A DNA stretch of 64,000 bases from Agrococcus sp. SGAir0287 (GCF_005484985.1 NZ_CP027942.1:1984001-2048000), one strand, 5' to 3'. Shown: positions 44,318 through 54,212, numbered from the stretch's first letter. Program-made: numbers and translations. The notes: generated by a model not told the origin, from the letters alone.

Positions 44318-46075
44318 TCAGTCGCGCAGGCGCGCCACGACCTCGTCGAGACGCACCTCGGCGCGCTCGCCCGTCTCGCGGTCCCAGAGCTCGCCGAGGC
44401 CCTCCGCGGCGTTCCTGCCGACGACGACGACCCGTGGCACGCCGATGAGCTCCGCGTCGCCGAACTTCACGCCCGGGCTCACCTTGGGGCGGTCGTCGTA
44501 GAGCACCTCGAGGCCCGTCGCCTCGATCTCGCCGACGAGGCGCTCGGCGATCTCGAAGACCGCGGCGTCGCGGCCCGTGGCGACGACGTGGACGTCGAAC
44601 GGCGCGATCTCGCGCGGCCACACGATGCCCCTGTCGTCGTGGTGCGCCTCCACGATCGCCGCGAGGTTGCGCGTGACGCCGATGCCGTACGAGCCCATCG
44701 TCACGGTCTGGAGGCGGCCTGCCTCGTCGAGCACCTGCAGGCCGAGCGCCTCGGCGTACTTGCGGCCGAGCTGGAAGACATGGCCGATCTCCATGCCGCG
44801 CTCGATCGTGACGGGCCCGGAGCCGTCCGGCGCGGGGTCGCCCTCGCGCACCGAGGCGACCTCGACCCATCCGTCGCCGACGAAGTCGCGGCCGGCGACG
44901 AGGCCGAAGACGTGCCTGCCCTCCTCGTTCGCGCCCGTGAGCCACGTCGTGCCGTCGACGATCCGGGGGTCGAGGAGGTAGCGGATGCCGGTCGTCGACG
45001 CCTCGCCGAGCACCGGTCCCGCGGGCGACCACGGCCCGATGTAGCCCTTCACGAGGCCCGGGTTGGCGGCGAAGTCGGCCTCCGTCGCCGCCTCGACCGT
45101 CGCGGGCTGGAAGGCGACCTCGGCGCGCTTCTCGTCGACCTCGCGGTCGCCGGGGATGCCGACGACGACGATCTCGCGCGTGCCGTCGAGGTGCGTGAGC
45201 CGCAGCACGACGTTCTTCAGCGTGTCGGCGGCCGTCCACGGCGTGGTGCGCGGCTGATGCGCGTTCGCGTGCGCGACGAGCGTCTCGATCGTGGGCGTCG
45301 CGGGCGTGTCGTGCACGACGGCCGCAGGCGCGTCGTCGAACGGCACCGGCTCGGGCACGAGCGTCGTGAACGCCTCGACGTTCGCGGCGTAGCCGCCCGC
45401 CGATCGCACGAAGGCGTCCTCGCCGATCGCCGTCGGGGTGAGGAACTCCTCCGATCGCGAGCCGCCCATCGCGCCCGCGTCGGCGGCGACGATGACGTAC
45501 TCGAGCCCGAGCCTGGCGAAGATGCGCTCGTAGGCGTCGCGCTGCGCCTGGTAGCTCGCCGCGAGGCCCGCGTCGTCGACGTCGAACGAGTAGGCGTCCT
45601 TCATCGTGAACTCTCGCGCGCGCAGCAGGCCCGCCCGCGGCCGCGTCTCGTCGCGGTACTTGTCCTGGATCTGGTAGATCGTCAGCGGCAGCTGCTTGTA
45701 CGACGACACGACGTCCTGCACGAGCAGCGTGAAGACCTCCTCGTGCGTCGGCGCGAGCAGGTGGTCGGCGCCCTTGCGGTCCTGCAGGCGGAAGATGCCG
45801 TCGCCGTACTCCGTCCAACGACCCGTGCGCTCGTACGGCTCCCGCGGCAGCAGGCCGGGGAAGAGCACCTCCTGCGCGCCTGCGGCCGTCATCTCCTCGC
45901 GGACGACGTCCTCGATGCGGCGGCGCACCCGCAGGCCGAGCGGCAGCCAGGCGAAGAGCCCGGAGCCGGCGCGGCGGATGTAGCCGGCGCGCAGCAGCAG
46001 GCGGTGGCTGACCGCATCCGCCTCGGCGGGGTCGTCGCGCAGCGTGGTCAGGAAGAGCTGGGAGAGCCGGATCAC
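44318..46075 (-). CDS. proS: Prolyl-tRNA synthetase (bacterial type)
   Basis: A 585-residue class II synthetase that charges tRNA-Pro. Motif 1 lies in [20 protein letters not shown], motif 2 in [23 protein letters not shown] (quoted in parts: [13 protein letters not shown] and [11 protein letters not shown]), and motif 3 in [17 protein letters not shown] YbaK-like editing insertion that hydrolyses Ala-tRNA-Pro occupies about residues 220-370. The C-terminal anticodon-binding domain ends with [17 protein letters not shown]. The GTG start has TAGGAT 6 nt upstream and no ribosome site, so the transcript is leaderless. Confidence 0.95.
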   Translation of the reverse strand: MIRLSQLFLTTLRDDPAEADAVSHRLLLRAGYIRRAGSGLFAWLPLGLRVRRRIEDVVREEMTAAGAQEVLFPGLLPREPYERTGRWTEYGDGIFRLQDRKGADHLLAPTHEEVFTLLVQDVVSSYKQLPLTIYQIQDKYRDETRPRAGLLRAREFTMKDAYSFDVDDAGLAASYQAQRDAYERIFARLGLEYVIVAADAGAMGGSRSEEFLTPTAIGEDAFVRSAGGYAANVEAFTTLVPEPVPFDDAPAAVVHDTPATPTIETLVAHANAHQPRTTPWTAADTLKNVVLRLTHLDGTREIVVVGIPGDREVDEKRAEVAFQPATVEAATEADFAANPGLVKGYIGPWSPAGPVLGEASTTGIRYLLDPRIVDGTTWLTGANEEGRHVFGLVAGRDFVGDGWVEVASVREGDPAPDGSGPVTIERGMEIGHVFQLGRKYAEALGLQVLDEAGRLQTVTMGSYGIGVTRNLAAIVEAHHDDRGIVWPREIAPFDVHVVATGRDAAVFEIAERLVGEIEATGLEVLYDDRPKVSPGVKFGDAELIGVPRVVVVGRNAAEGLGELWDRETGERAEVRLDEVVARLRD

Positions 46076-46081
46076 CCCACG

Positions 46082-46087
46082 ATCCTA
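46082..46087 (-). promoter_or_regulatory. Leaderless -10 element of proS
   Basis: TAGGAT on the minus strand lies 6 nt before the proS GTG. Confidence 0.6.
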
Positions 46088-46124
46088 CGAGCCGGGGCGT
46101 GCCGGGCCGCACGCGCCGGAGGCG

Positions 46125-46967
46125 TCACCAAGGCTGGTCGACGCCCCCGCCGCCCGGCTCCTCGCCCTGCTGCTGGTTGTACTCGTCCTGCTGCTGCTGC
46201 TGCTCCTGCGCCTGCTGGTTCTGCTCCTCGAGCTGCTCCTGCTGCGTCTGCGGCTCGCCGTCACCCTCGCTCGGGTCCTCGGACGACTCGCCGCCCTCCG
46301 ACTCCTGGTCGGAGTCGCCCCCGCCGCCGGACTCGTCCTCGATCTTCTCCTCGATGCGCGGCACCGACTGCTCGAGCTGCTCCCCCGTGTCCGCCTGGAT
46401 CGGGGTGGGCTCGGCGAAGCATCCCTCGGGTGCGGCGTCGATGATGCCGAGCGCCTCCTGGTAGAGGCCATTCGCGGTCTGCGTGTCGGCCGCCTCGCGC
46501 GCCTGGTCGCCCTGCTTCTCCACGACGTAGACGATCGAGACGAGGATGACGCAGTACTCGTTCGACCCCTCCTCGCCGTTGAGGCTCAGCGCCTCCTCGA
46601 GCAGCGCACGCGCCTCGACGAGCTGCTCGGGGCTGCCCTGCATGCCGAGCGCGACGCCGACGTCGTACGGCGCCTTCCACGGCTCGAGGACGTTCCACCA
46701 CTGCAGGCCGCGAGCCTGCAGCTCCGCCTCCTGGTAGGCGCGTCGCTCGTAGGCGTTCTGGGAGGCGTCCGCGAAGGCGTTGACGCTCATGAGCTTGCCG
46801 GCGAGCACGAGTCCCGCGATCGTGATGGGCACGAGCACGAGCATGAGGATGCGGCGCAGGCGGCGACGTGCGTCGTCGGTCCAGCGCCGACGGCGGCGCG
46901 GCGGGGGCACGTGCGGCGGCGACGTGCTCGCGGCGGGCGCCGCATCCCTCGTCATCGTGTCGGTCAT
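46125..46967 (-). CDS. Membrane-anchored TPR-like protein with acidic Q-rich tail
   Basis: A 280-residue protein, last in the MoxR operon. A basic proline-rich N-terminus precedes one membrane helix (about residues 40-60). The extracellular segment from about 75 to 165 has helical repeats (SQNAYERRAYQEAELQARGL, SPEQLVEARALLEEALSLNG) that look like tetratricopeptide repeats, matching BatB/BatC/BatE-like partners of Bacteroidetes Bat operons. The last 90 residues are low-complexity Glu/Gln/Gly/Ser. The ATG overlaps the stop of the VWA gene upstream (ATGA). Function unknown beyond this context. Confidence 0.78.
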   Translation of the reverse strand: MTDTMTRDAAPAASTSPPHVPPPRRRRRWTDDARRRLRRILMLVLVPITIAGLVLAGKLMSVNAFADASQNAYERRAYQEAELQARGLQWWNVLEPWKAPYDVGVALGMQGSPEQLVEARALLEEALSLNGEEGSNEYCVILVSIVYVVEKQGDQAREAADTQTANGLYQEALGIIDAAPEGCFAEPTPIQADTGEQLEQSVPRIEEKIEDESGGGGDSDQESEGGESSEDPSEGDGEPQTQQEQLEEQNQQAQEQQQQQDEYNQQQGEEPGGGGVDQPW

Positions 46968-47953
46968 GATCGCCTCCTCGTGGCGCCCGAGCGCAGCCGC
47001 AGCGCCGACGCGAACACCCACAGCTCCCACGCCAGCAGCAGGAAGAGCGGCACGGCGAGCACCCAGTACAGGTCGAGCCTCGCCTCCTCGTACTGCGACA
47101 GGTCGACCTCGCCCTGCTGCGACGTCATCGACTCGAGCGACGGCGCGAGGTCGACGTCGGCCGAGCGGTGCAGGTAGCTGATGCCGAGCTGCGAGGCGAT
47201 CTCCTCGAGCGCGCCCTCGTCGATGCGGCTGATGGCGTCGCCGCCCGCGGGATCCTGCACGTAGACCGGCTGCTGCGGCGTCTCGAACGACGACTCCTGC
47301 ATCCGTCCGCCCTGCTCGGTGCCGTAGCCGAGCACGAAGCCGGCGTCGACGAGCGGCGCGACGGTGTCGAACGACTGCGGCGGTGCTTCGGCGGTCTGCT
47401 CGCCGTCGCCCATGTAGAAGACGATCGTGGGCGCGCCGGGGTGCGAGGCGTCCGCGCGCTCGATCTCCTGCTGCAGCATGTCGCGCGCGGCCGAGATCGA
47501 CGAGCCCTGCGAGAAGAAGCCGATCTCGGGCCGCAGCGCGTTCACGAGCTCGATGACGGCCGAGCCGTCGTCCGTGAGCGGCACGCGCAGCTCGGGCTCC
47601 GAGTCGAACGTGATGACCGAGATGTTCGACCCCGCGAACGCGTACGCGACGTCGCGCACGTCGTCGCGGATGCCCTGGATGCGCGGCTGGCCCTGGCCCC
47701 AGTCCTCCGCGGCGATCGACTGCGAGGTGTCGATGACGAGGAACACGTTGACGTTGATCGAGCCCGTCGGCACCTCTCCGCCGGGCACGCCGGGACGCGC
47801 GACCATCGCGATCACGACGAGCGCCATGAGCGTGCGGCGGATCCAGTGGATGCGTCGGCCGCGCTCGGCGACGAGGCGCCACGCGCACAGGGCGACGAGC
47901 ACGAGGCCCACGATCGCGAGGACGCCGACGGGGATGTCGGGCAGGAAGGTCAC
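46964..47953 (-). CDS. VWA-domain membrane protein, BatA/BatB-like (second copy)
   Basis: A 329-residue protein with two N-terminal helices, a von Willebrand factor A domain and a C-terminal helix (LYWVLAVPLFLLLAWELWVF). The MIDAS metal site is VFLVIDTSQSIAAED (DxSxS) near residue 75, with a downstream GSSISAARDML threonine/serine-equivalent loop and MGDGEQTAE. The topology places the VWA domain outside the cytoplasmic membrane or in a loop. Coupled by GTGA overlap to the other VWA gene and by ATGA to the TPR-like gene. Confidence 0.88.
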   Translation of the reverse strand: MTFLPDIPVGVLAIVGLVLVALCAWRLVAERGRRIHWIRRTLMALVVIAMVARPGVPGGEVPTGSINVNVFLVIDTSQSIAAEDWGQGQPRIQGIRDDVRDVAYAFAGSNISVITFDSEPELRVPLTDDGSAVIELVNALRPEIGFFSQGSSISAARDMLQQEIERADASHPGAPTIVFYMGDGEQTAEAPPQSFDTVAPLVDAGFVLGYGTEQGGRMQESSFETPQQPVYVQDPAGGDAISRIDEGALEEIASQLGISYLHRSADVDLAPSLESMTSQQGEVDLSQYEEARLDLYWVLAVPLFLLLAWELWVFASALRLRSGATRRRS

Positions 47954-48939
47954 AGTCGCACCCTCCACGCCACGATGCAGATGCCGACGACGAGCATCAT
48001 GAGGATGGGCAGCAGCGGCCCCGGGCGGTCGACGATCTGCACCTCGGGCGGCGTCTCGATGTAGCCCGCCTCGATCGCGTTCACCCGCTCGACGATGCTC
48101 GAGACCGTGTCGGCGAAGTCGAGCGCGAAGTACGCGCCGCCGGTCGTCTCCGCGACGTTCTGCAGCTGGGCGGAGACGGGATCGCCACCGAAGTCGAACG
48201 GGTTGATCGCGTAGACGCGCACGTCGTTGTCGATCGCGAGCTGCCCCGCCTGCTCGAGGGAGAAGATCTGCTGGCCGTTCACCATGTTGTCGGTCGCGAG
48301 GATGATCGAGCGCGGCCGATCGGTGTCGTCCGTGCTCGCGAAGTCGAGCGCGCACGAGGCGAGGCCGTCGCCGACGAGGGAGGCGCCGTTGCCGTTCGAG
48401 GTTCCGGCGGCGTAGTTGAACTGCTCGTCCGGGCCGAGGCTGCCCTCGAGCGCCCGCTGGTACCGACCGAGCTGCTCGATGATGTAGTCGTAGTCGCTCG
48501 TGAGCGGGAAGGCCATGACGCTCGACGCGTCGAAGATGCGCATGCCGATGCGCTCGCCGTCGAGCCCCGTCGCGATCTGCTGGAAGACGCCGAGGATCTC
48601 GGCGTCGACGTCGACCATCGAGCCCGACACGTCGAGGCACAGCAGGATGTCGCGCTTGTAGTCGTCGTTCTGGTTCGCGTTCACCGCCGCGGGGCGCGCC
48701 GCGACGAAGGCCGTGCCGATGCCCGCGAGCACGAGCAGCACGAGGCCGAGCGCCGTCCAGGCCCGATACCGCGCGAACGCCGCCCGGTAGCGCGGCAGCG
48801 CCGTGAGGCGATCCATGTGCGCGACGGGCTTGCCGCGCTCGGCGCGCCGCCTGCGCACGATGGCGAGGACGCCGACGGCGCCGCCGACGACGAGCAGCAG
48901 CGGCAGCATCCACCACCACAGCAGCAGCCCTACATCCAC
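47950..48939 (-). CDS. VWA-domain membrane protein, BatA-like (first copy)
   Basis: A 329-residue protein of the same size and layout as its neighbour: N-terminal helices near residues 5-25 and 60-80, a VWA domain with a canonical MIDAS (ILLCLDVSGSMVDVD), and a C-terminal helix. The pair are probably ancient duplicates that now act together. The GTG at 48939 overlaps the end of the preceding gene by 10 bp. MoxR-associated VWA proteins are thought to act as chaperone-like adaptors in envelope or metal-insertion processes. Confidence 0.88.
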   Translation of the reverse strand: MDVGLLLWWWMLPLLLVVGGAVGVLAIVRRRRAERGKPVAHMDRLTALPRYRAAFARYRAWTALGLVLLVLAGIGTAFVAARPAAVNANQNDDYKRDILLCLDVSGSMVDVDAEILGVFQQIATGLDGERIGMRIFDASSVMAFPLTSDYDYIIEQLGRYQRALEGSLGPDEQFNYAAGTSNGNGASLVGDGLASCALDFASTDDTDRPRSIILATDNMVNGQQIFSLEQAGQLAIDNDVRVYAINPFDFGGDPVSAQLQNVAETTGGAYFALDFADTVSSIVERVNAIEAGYIETPPEVQIVDRPGPLLPILMMLVVGICIVAWRVRL

Positions 48940-49403
48940 GTCGACACCACCTTCCTGGCCAGGTCGATCGCACCCTCGGGGTCGTGCTTCGCCGTGCGGC
49001 GGAAGGACGACGGGTAGTACTGCGCGACGGCGCCGTGCACGGCGGGCAGGTCGGCCTCGGCGAGGTCCTCGAGGGTCATGACCTCGGCGACGACGCCCGT
49101 CGACTCGTGCGCGAAGAAGCGCAGCACGAGGCTGAGGCGCTGCGAGAGCCGGCGCGCGTCGAGCTCGCCCGCCTCGTGCTCCTCGGCGACCTCGTCGATC
49201 ATCGCGAGGTACTTCTGCTTGAGGGAGCGCACGTCGACCTTGCGCGGCGGCGGAGGCGGCGGCACGAGGATGCCGCGCGGCCGCGTCGCGAGCCAGACGA
49301 CGTAGTACGCCATGCCGAGCGCGACGACGAGCAGCACGCCCAGCACCCACCACGGGTGGTACTGGAACGGCCCGTACAGGTCGGGAGCGTCAACGGCGGA
49401 CAC
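48930..49403 (-). CDS. Small membrane protein of MoxR operon (DUF4381-like)
   Basis: A 157-residue protein with one membrane helix near residues 18-40 after a short outside N-terminus, then PRGILVPPPPPPRKVDVRSL and a cytoplasmic helical domain (YLAMIDEVAEEHEAGELDAR). The size, place between DUF58 and VWA genes and single helix fit the DUF4381-type component of MoxR operons; sequence similarity is inferred only from pattern. The GTG start overlaps the DUF58 gene end by 14 bp. Confidence 0.75.
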   Translation of the reverse strand: MSAVDAPDLYGPFQYHPWWVLGVLLVVALGMAYYVVWLATRPRGILVPPPPPPRKVDVRSLKQKYLAMIDEVAEEHEAGELDARRLSQRLSLVLRFFAHESTGVVAEVMTLEDLAEADLPAVHGAVAQYYPSSFRRTAKHDPEGAIDLARKVVSTWM

Positions 49404-50277
49404 GACGGTGCCTCTCGAGCAGTCGGAAGAGCGCGGGGATGACCTCGTCGGACGACGGGATGCGCTCGGCGGCGATGCCGAGCGAGAGCAGCTCCTGCTG
49501 CAGCGTGCGGCGACGGCGCTCGATGCCCTCGTCGAACGCGCGCATGAGCGCCTTGTCGCGCCGCACGTAGTCGGGCAGGGGTGCGTCGTGCGCGACGCCG
49601 AAGATGGCCGGAGCCCTCGCGTCGCGCGCCATGAGGTCCGCGTCGCCGATCGAGATCCACAGCACCTCGTGACGCACGTGCAGCCTGCCGAGCACCTGGT
49701 CGAGCTCGCGCGTGTACGCGAGGTCGTCGGCGACGATGACGACGAGCGCACGGCGACGCACGCTGCGCGCCACCTGCTCGAGCACGTGCTGCAGGTCGCT
49801 GTCCGGCGCGTCGAGGGAGATCTGCTCGTCGAGCATCCGCAGCATCCGCTCGAGGTGCGCCTCCGAGCCCCCCTCGGGCGTGAAGCCCGTGTGCTCGGCG
49901 TTCCCGGCGTACATCGCGACGCGATCCCCGTGCTTGATCGCGAGGTACGAGAGGATGCCGATCGTCTGGATCGCGACGTCCTCCTTCGACTCCCCGCTCT
50001 CGGCCGTCGCCGCCATGTTCCGACCCGTGTCGACGACCACGACGACGTTGTGCTGCCGCGACGCGATGTACCGCTTGACGAGCGGCGTCGTCGAGCGGGC
50101 CGTCGCCTTCCAGTCGATGTCCTTCACCTCGTCGCCCGGCGCGTACTCGCGCAGATCGTCGAAGTCGTGGCTGCGGCCGTGATGGATCGACTGGTAGTTG
50201 CCGTCGAGCAGCTCGAAGGTGCGCCGATGGGCGTGGATCGCCATCTTCGTCTTCACCTTCTGGAGCCTGCGCTGCAT
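49390..50277 (-). CDS. DUF58 protein of MoxR operon
   Basis: A 295-residue DUF58 protein, related to VWA domains. The family signature RSHDFDDLREYAPGDEVKDI followed by DWKATARSTTPLVKRY lies at about residues 35-75, and VVVVDTGRNMAATAESGES is a degenerate MIDAS with D-x-G instead of D-x-S. DUF58 proteins almost always accompany MoxR ATPases. The ATG at 50277 lies 8 bp after the moxR stop. Confidence 0.9.
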   Translation of the reverse strand: MQRRLQKVKTKMAIHAHRRTFELLDGNYQSIHHGRSHDFDDLREYAPGDEVKDIDWKATARSTTPLVKRYIASRQHNVVVVVDTGRNMAATAESGESKEDVAIQTIGILSYLAIKHGDRVAMYAGNAEHTGFTPEGGSEAHLERMLRMLDEQISLDAPDSDLQHVLEQVARSVRRRALVVIVADDLAYTRELDQVLGRLHVRHEVLWISIGDADLMARDARAPAIFGVAHDAPLPDYVRRDKALMRAFDEGIERRRRTLQQELLSLGIAAERIPSSDEVIPALFRLLERHRRVRR

Positions 50278-50285
50278 GGGAGCCC

Positions 50286-51287
50286 CTACGGCGTGCGCAC
50301 GGCGTCGAAGATGGCGTCGACGATCTGCTCGCTCGTCACGCCGTCCGCCTCCGCCTCGTAGCCGAGGATGATGCGGTGGCGCAGGATCGAGTGGCGCAGC
50401 GTCTTGACGTCCTCGGGGATGACGTAGTCGCGGCCTCGCACGAGCGCGAGCGCGCGCGTCGCCTGCGTGAACGCGATCGAGCCGCGGGGACTCGCGCCGT
50501 ACTCGATGTAGCCGGCGAGCTGCGCGCCGATGTAGTCCTTCGCGTGGCGCGTGACGTACATGAGCTGCACGACGTAGTTCGTGATCGCCTGGTCGACGTA
50601 GACGCGCTTCGTGAGCTCCTGCAGGAACTGCACGTCCTGCACCGACGCGACGGGCGAGGCATCCGTCTCGAACACGCCCGACTCGATGCGGCGCACGATC
50701 TCCGCCTCCTCCGTCGGCGACGGGTAGGTGAGGATCTCCTTGAGCAGGAAGCGGTCGAGCTGCGCCTCGGGCAGCGTGTACGTGCCCTCCTGCTCGATGG
50801 GGTTCTGCGTCGCGAGCACGAGGAACGGGCGCGGCAGCGGGTGCGACTCGCCGCCGATCGACGTCTGCCGCTCCTGCATCGCCTCGAGCATCGCCGACTG
50901 CGTCTTCGCGCTCGAGCGGTTGATCTCGTCGAGCAGCACGAAGTTCGCGTGCACGGGGCCGAGCTGCGTGCGGAACGTGCCCTCGTGCTGGTCGTAGATC
51001 TGCGTGCCGACGATGTCCGAGGGCAGGAGGTCGGGGGTGCACTGGATGCGGTGGAACGTCGCGTCGACCGCGCGCGCGAGCGTCGCCGCCGCCGTCGTCT
51101 TCGCCAGACCCGGCACCGACTCCATGAGCACGTGGCCGTTCGCGAGCACCGCCACGAGCAGCGACTGCAGGAGGTCGGCCTGGCCGACGACCTTCGACGC
51201 GAACGACTGCTGGACCGCCCGGATCACCTGCCCGCCGCGTGCGAGCTCGTCCTTCGTGATGGGCGCGCGGCCCGGCACAGCGTTCAC
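50286..51287 (-). CDS. MoxR-family AAA+ ATPase
   Basis: A 333-residue AAA+ ATPase of the MoxR group. Walker A is the MoxR form in LMESVPGLAKTTAAATLARA, Walker B FVLLDEINRSSAKTQSAMLE, and sensor 1 is in FLVLATQNPIEQEGTYTLPE; the C-terminal lid has LRHSILRHRIILGYEAEADG. MoxR ATPases work with VWA/DUF58 proteins as chaperones for metallo-enzyme or envelope assembly and stress tolerance. The GTG start has GGAGGACC upstream and overlaps the MFS gene stop by 4 bp, so the operon extends up to ispG. Confidence 0.93.
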   Translation of the reverse strand: MNAVPGRAPITKDELARGGQVIRAVQQSFASKVVGQADLLQSLLVAVLANGHVLMESVPGLAKTTAAATLARAVDATFHRIQCTPDLLPSDIVGTQIYDQHEGTFRTQLGPVHANFVLLDEINRSSAKTQSAMLEAMQERQTSIGGESHPLPRPFLVLATQNPIEQEGTYTLPEAQLDRFLLKEILTYPSPTEEAEIVRRIESGVFETDASPVASVQDVQFLQELTKRVYVDQAITNYVVQLMYVTRHAKDYIGAQLAGYIEYGASPRGSIAFTQATRALALVRGRDYVIPEDVKTLRHSILRHRIILGYEAEADGVTSEQIVDAIFDAVRTP

Positions 51288-52654
51288 GGATGGTCCTCCA
51301 GGGGTCGGCGTGGTGCGTCATCGACGGTAGTGCCATCGCGCAGCGTCCCGCTGGGTGGCGCCTGCACGGCGGCTGACCTCGGCGGCGCGTCGGGCGCGTC
51401 GGCGTCGGCGCGCGCATCCGGTGCGTCGGCGCGCGCCGGGCGTGCCGCCGCGATCGCGGCGACGCATCCGACGACGACGAACGCGGCCATCGCGAGCGAG
51501 AGCCCCGCGTACCCCGCGAGGCCGAGGATCGGCCCGGCCACCGCGCCGGCCGCGGCGCCCGTGAGGCCCTGCACGAGGTCCGATCGACCCTGGATGCGCG
51601 GGCGGACGCGGTCGGGCGACGCCTCGCTCACGAGGGTCGAGCCCGCGATGGTCGCTGCGCTCCAGCCGAGGCCGAGCAGCGCGAGCGACAGCGGCGCGAG
51701 GTCGTCCGACAGGACGACGTTCACGACGATCGATCCGACGAGCAGCGCCTGCCCGAGCAGCACGGTCTGCAGCCTGCCGACGCGGTCGGCGAGGATGCCG
51801 AAGACGGGCGAGAGCGCGTACATGCCCGCCGTGTGGGCGCTCATCGTGATGGCGATGCCCGCGAGCGAGTGGCCGGCGTGCTCGAGGTGCACGGGCGTGA
51901 GCGCCATGATGCCGACCATCGTCGCGTGCGCGCTCGCCACGACGACGATCGCGAGCAGCGCGCGCGGATGGTCGACGAGCCGCGCGTGGGCCGGCGTCGT
52001 CGCCGAGGCGGCGCCGGGCTCGTCGCCGCGCATCGCCTGCGCCGCGAGCAGCGGATCCGGACGCAGGCCGACGGCGAGCGCGAGCGCCGTGAGCGCCTGC
52101 ATGACGCCGACGATGACGTAGGCGCCCACGAGGTGCGGCAGGCCGAGCGCGAGGCCGAGCGCGTCGCCGGGCGGCACGAGCTGCGGGCCGACGACGACGC
52201 CGATCGTCGTCATCCACACGACGAGCGACAGGTCGCGGCCGCGGTGCGAGCGCACCGAGAGGTCGGTCGCCGCGAAGCGCGACTGCAGGTTCACGGCAGC
52301 GGCGGCGCCCAGCAGCAGGAAGCCCGCGAGCGCGATCGGCCACGCGTCGATCGTGCCGCCGACGACGATCGTCGACGTGCCCGTGAGACCGACGAGCGCA
52401 CCCGTCGTGAGGGCCGCGCGACGACCGCGCCGGGCGGCGAGGCGCGCGAGCGGCACGGCGAGGATCGCGCCGCCGAGCGTCAGCAGCGTCGCGGCGAGGC
52501 CCGCGAACGCCGGATCGCCCGTCACCTGCTCGACGAGCAGGCTGCCGACGCCCAGCGCGACGCCGTTGCCGACGCCGCCGAGCGCCTGCCCGATCGAGAG
52601 CACCACGAGGGTGCGGCGCTGCGCGGGGTGCTGGAGGACGCGGATGCCGGGCAC
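51284..52654 (-). CDS. MFS transporter
   Basis: A 456-residue major facilitator with twelve predicted helices. LARLAARRGRRAALTTGALV is the cytoplasmic loop 2-3 A-type motif region, and ILADRVGRLQTVLLGQALLV is the loop 8-9 equivalent. The substrate is unknown; drug or sugar efflux is possible. The GTG start at 52654 is one base after the ispG stop, and its own stop overlaps moxR, so it is locked into the ispG-moxR transcript. The C-terminal 60 residues are polar and alanine/aspartate-rich. Confidence 0.86.
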   Translation of the reverse strand: MPGIRVLQHPAQRRTLVVLSIGQALGGVGNGVALGVGSLLVEQVTGDPAFAGLAATLLTLGGAILAVPLARLAARRGRRAALTTGALVGLTGTSTIVVGGTIDAWPIALAGFLLLGAAAAVNLQSRFAATDLSVRSHRGRDLSLVVWMTTIGVVVGPQLVPPGDALGLALGLPHLVGAYVIVGVMQALTALALAVGLRPDPLLAAQAMRGDEPGAASATTPAHARLVDHPRALLAIVVVASAHATMVGIMALTPVHLEHAGHSLAGIAITMSAHTAGMYALSPVFGILADRVGRLQTVLLGQALLVGSIVVNVVLSDDLAPLSLALLGLGWSAATIAGSTLVSEASPDRVRPRIQGRSDLVQGLTGAAAGAVAGPILGLAGYAGLSLAMAAFVVVGCVAAIAAARPARADAPDARADADAPDAPPRSAAVQAPPSGTLRDGTTVDDAPRRPLEDHP

Positions 52655-52655
52655 G

Positions 52656-53801
52656 TCAGGAGGCGACGACCGTCGGCGACCCCGACGGCAGGTCGGGCTG
52701 CTCGGCGGCGATGCGGCGCGCCTCCTCGATGAGGGTCGCGACGATCTCGGACTCCGGCACCGTCCTCACGACCTCGCCCTTCACGAAGATCTGCCCCTTG
52801 CCGTTGCCGCTCGCGACGCCGAGGTCGGCCTCGCGCGCCTCCCCCGGGCCGTTCACGACGCATCCCATAACCGCGACGCGCAGCGGCACCGTCACGTCCT
52901 TGAGGCCCTCGGTGACCTCGTCGGCGAGCGTGTAGACGTCGACCTGCGCACGGCCGCACGACGGGCACGAGACGATCTCGAGGCGGCGCTCGCGCAGGCC
53001 GAGCGACTGCAGGATCTGCAGGCCGACCTTGACCTCCTCGGCCGGCGGCGCCGACAGCGAGACGCGGATGGTGTCGCCGATGCCCTCGGCGAGCAGGATG
53101 CCGAACGCCGTCGCCGACTTGATCGTGCCCTGGAAGGCGGGGCCGGCCTCCGTGACGCCCAGGTGCAGCGGCCAGTCGCCCGCCTGCGCGAGCAGCCGAT
53201 ACGCCTGCACCATCGTCACGGGGTCGTTGTGCTTCACCGAGATCTTGAAGTCGTGGAAGTCGTGCTCCTCGAACAGGCTCGCCTCCCACACCGCCGACTC
53301 GACGAGCGCCTCGGGCGTCGCCCTGCCGTGCTTGGCGAGCAGGCTCGGCTCGAGGCTGCCCGCGTTGACGCCGATGCGCAGGCTCACTCCCGCCGCCGCC
53401 GCACGCCTGGCGATCTCGCCGACCTGGTCGTCGAACCTGCGGATGTTGCCGGGATTCACGCGCACGGCGGCGCATCCGGCGTCGATGGCGGCGAAGACGT
53501 ACCTCGGCTGGAAGTGGATGTCGGCGATGACCGGGATCTGGCTCTTCGCCGCGATGACGTGGAGGACGTCGGCGTCCTCCTGCGTCGGCACCGCGACGCG
53601 CACGATGTCGCAGCCCGTCGCCGTGAGCTCCGCGATCTGCTGCAGCGTGCCGTCGACGTCGGTCGTGCGCGTGGTCGTCATCGACTGCACCGACACGGGC
53701 GCGTCGCCACCGACGAGGACGCTGCCGACGCGGATCTGCCGGGTGCGGCGGCGGGGCGCGAGCGTGCGCACCTCCGGCGTGCCGAGGTTGATGGCGGCCA
53801 T
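52656..53801 (-). CDS. ispG: 4-hydroxy-3-methylbut-2-en-1-yl diphosphate synthase
   Basis: A 381-residue [4Fe-4S] enzyme of the methylerythritol phosphate isoprenoid pathway. [20 protein letters not shown] near residue 32 and [14 protein letters not shown] [15 protein letters not shown] mark the TIM barrel; cluster cysteines lie in [12 protein letters not shown] and [13 protein letters not shown] near the C-terminus. The ATG has TAGGGT 6 nt upstream, so the long ispG-MFS-moxR operon begins with a leaderless gene. rseP, usually adjacent, is 1.4 kb away behind the DUF559 gene. Confidence 0.96.
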   Translation of the reverse strand: MAAINLGTPEVRTLAPRRRTRQIRVGSVLVGGDAPVSVQSMTTTRTTDVDGTLQQIAELTATGCDIVRVAVPTQEDADVLHVIAAKSQIPVIADIHFQPRYVFAAIDAGCAAVRVNPGNIRRFDDQVGEIARRAAAAGVSLRIGVNAGSLEPSLLAKHGRATPEALVESAVWEASLFEEHDFHDFKISVKHNDPVTMVQAYRLLAQAGDWPLHLGVTEAGPAFQGTIKSATAFGILLAEGIGDTIRVSLSAPPAEEVKVGLQILQSLGLRERRLEIVSCPSCGRAQVDVYTLADEVTEGLKDVTVPLRVAVMGCVVNGPGEAREADLGVASGNGKGQIFVKGEVVRTVPESEIVATLIEEARRIAAEQPDLPSGSPTVVAS

Positions 53802-53807
53802 GTCCCC

Positions 53808-53813
53808 ACCCTA
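53808..53813 (-). promoter_or_regulatory. Leaderless -10 element of ispG operon
   Basis: TAGGGT on the minus strand lies 6 nt before the ispG ATG. The repeat element 53887-54054 begins about 75 bp upstream of it. Confidence 0.55.
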
Positions 53814-53886
53814 GGCCCGGCTCCGGCGCGGCTCGCCGCCGCCGACCGGTGGCGTCCACGTCCCGACGGACCGCTCGGGGCGCGTC

Positions 53887-54054
53887 GGCCACGAACGGCA
53901 CCGACTGGCCACGAACGGCACCGACTGGCCACGAACGGCACCGACTGGCCACGAACGGCACCGACTGGCCACGAACGGCACCGATTGGCCACGAACGGTC
54001 CGACGTCGGCCACGTTGGGCGACCATCGGCCACGAAGGGCAGCCCTTCGTGGCC
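53887..54054 (-). repeat. Palindrome-headed 20-bp array, copy 1 (7 units)
   Basis: Part of the 411-bp gene-free gap 53802-54212. Read on the minus strand it starts with a perfect 27-bp palindrome at 54028-54054: arms GGCCACGAAGGGC and GCCCTTCGTGGCC around one central base. Seven units of 20 or 21 bp follow (54008-54027, 53987-54007, 53967-53986, and four identical ones from 53947 down to 53887). On the plus strand the identical unit is GGCCACGAACGGCACCGACT. The remaining bases to 54212 hold no recognised feature apart from a weak CATGCT 6 nt before the DUF559 start. Confidence 0.92.
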
Positions 54055-54212
54055 ACTGGTGCATCCACCCCGACGCCGACGAACGATGAGGACATGAGGT
54101 CATCACCCACGCCTGGAGGGACGCGGTCGACGGCTCCCTCACAAGGGGAACGTCTCCACCACGCTCGACGCGAGGCTCCCCGCTGCGTCGAGGCGCCGGA
54201 CATGCTCCGCGC

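Noticed and set aside
53887..54054. CRISPR array
   Set aside because: Units are 20-21 bp with no unique spacers of 30 bp or so between repeats, four units are fully identical end to end, and no cas gene is present.
53854..54054. Repeat palindrome as the ispG terminator
   Set aside because: ispG is transcribed leftward from 53801, so the palindrome lies upstream of its promoter and cannot terminate it.
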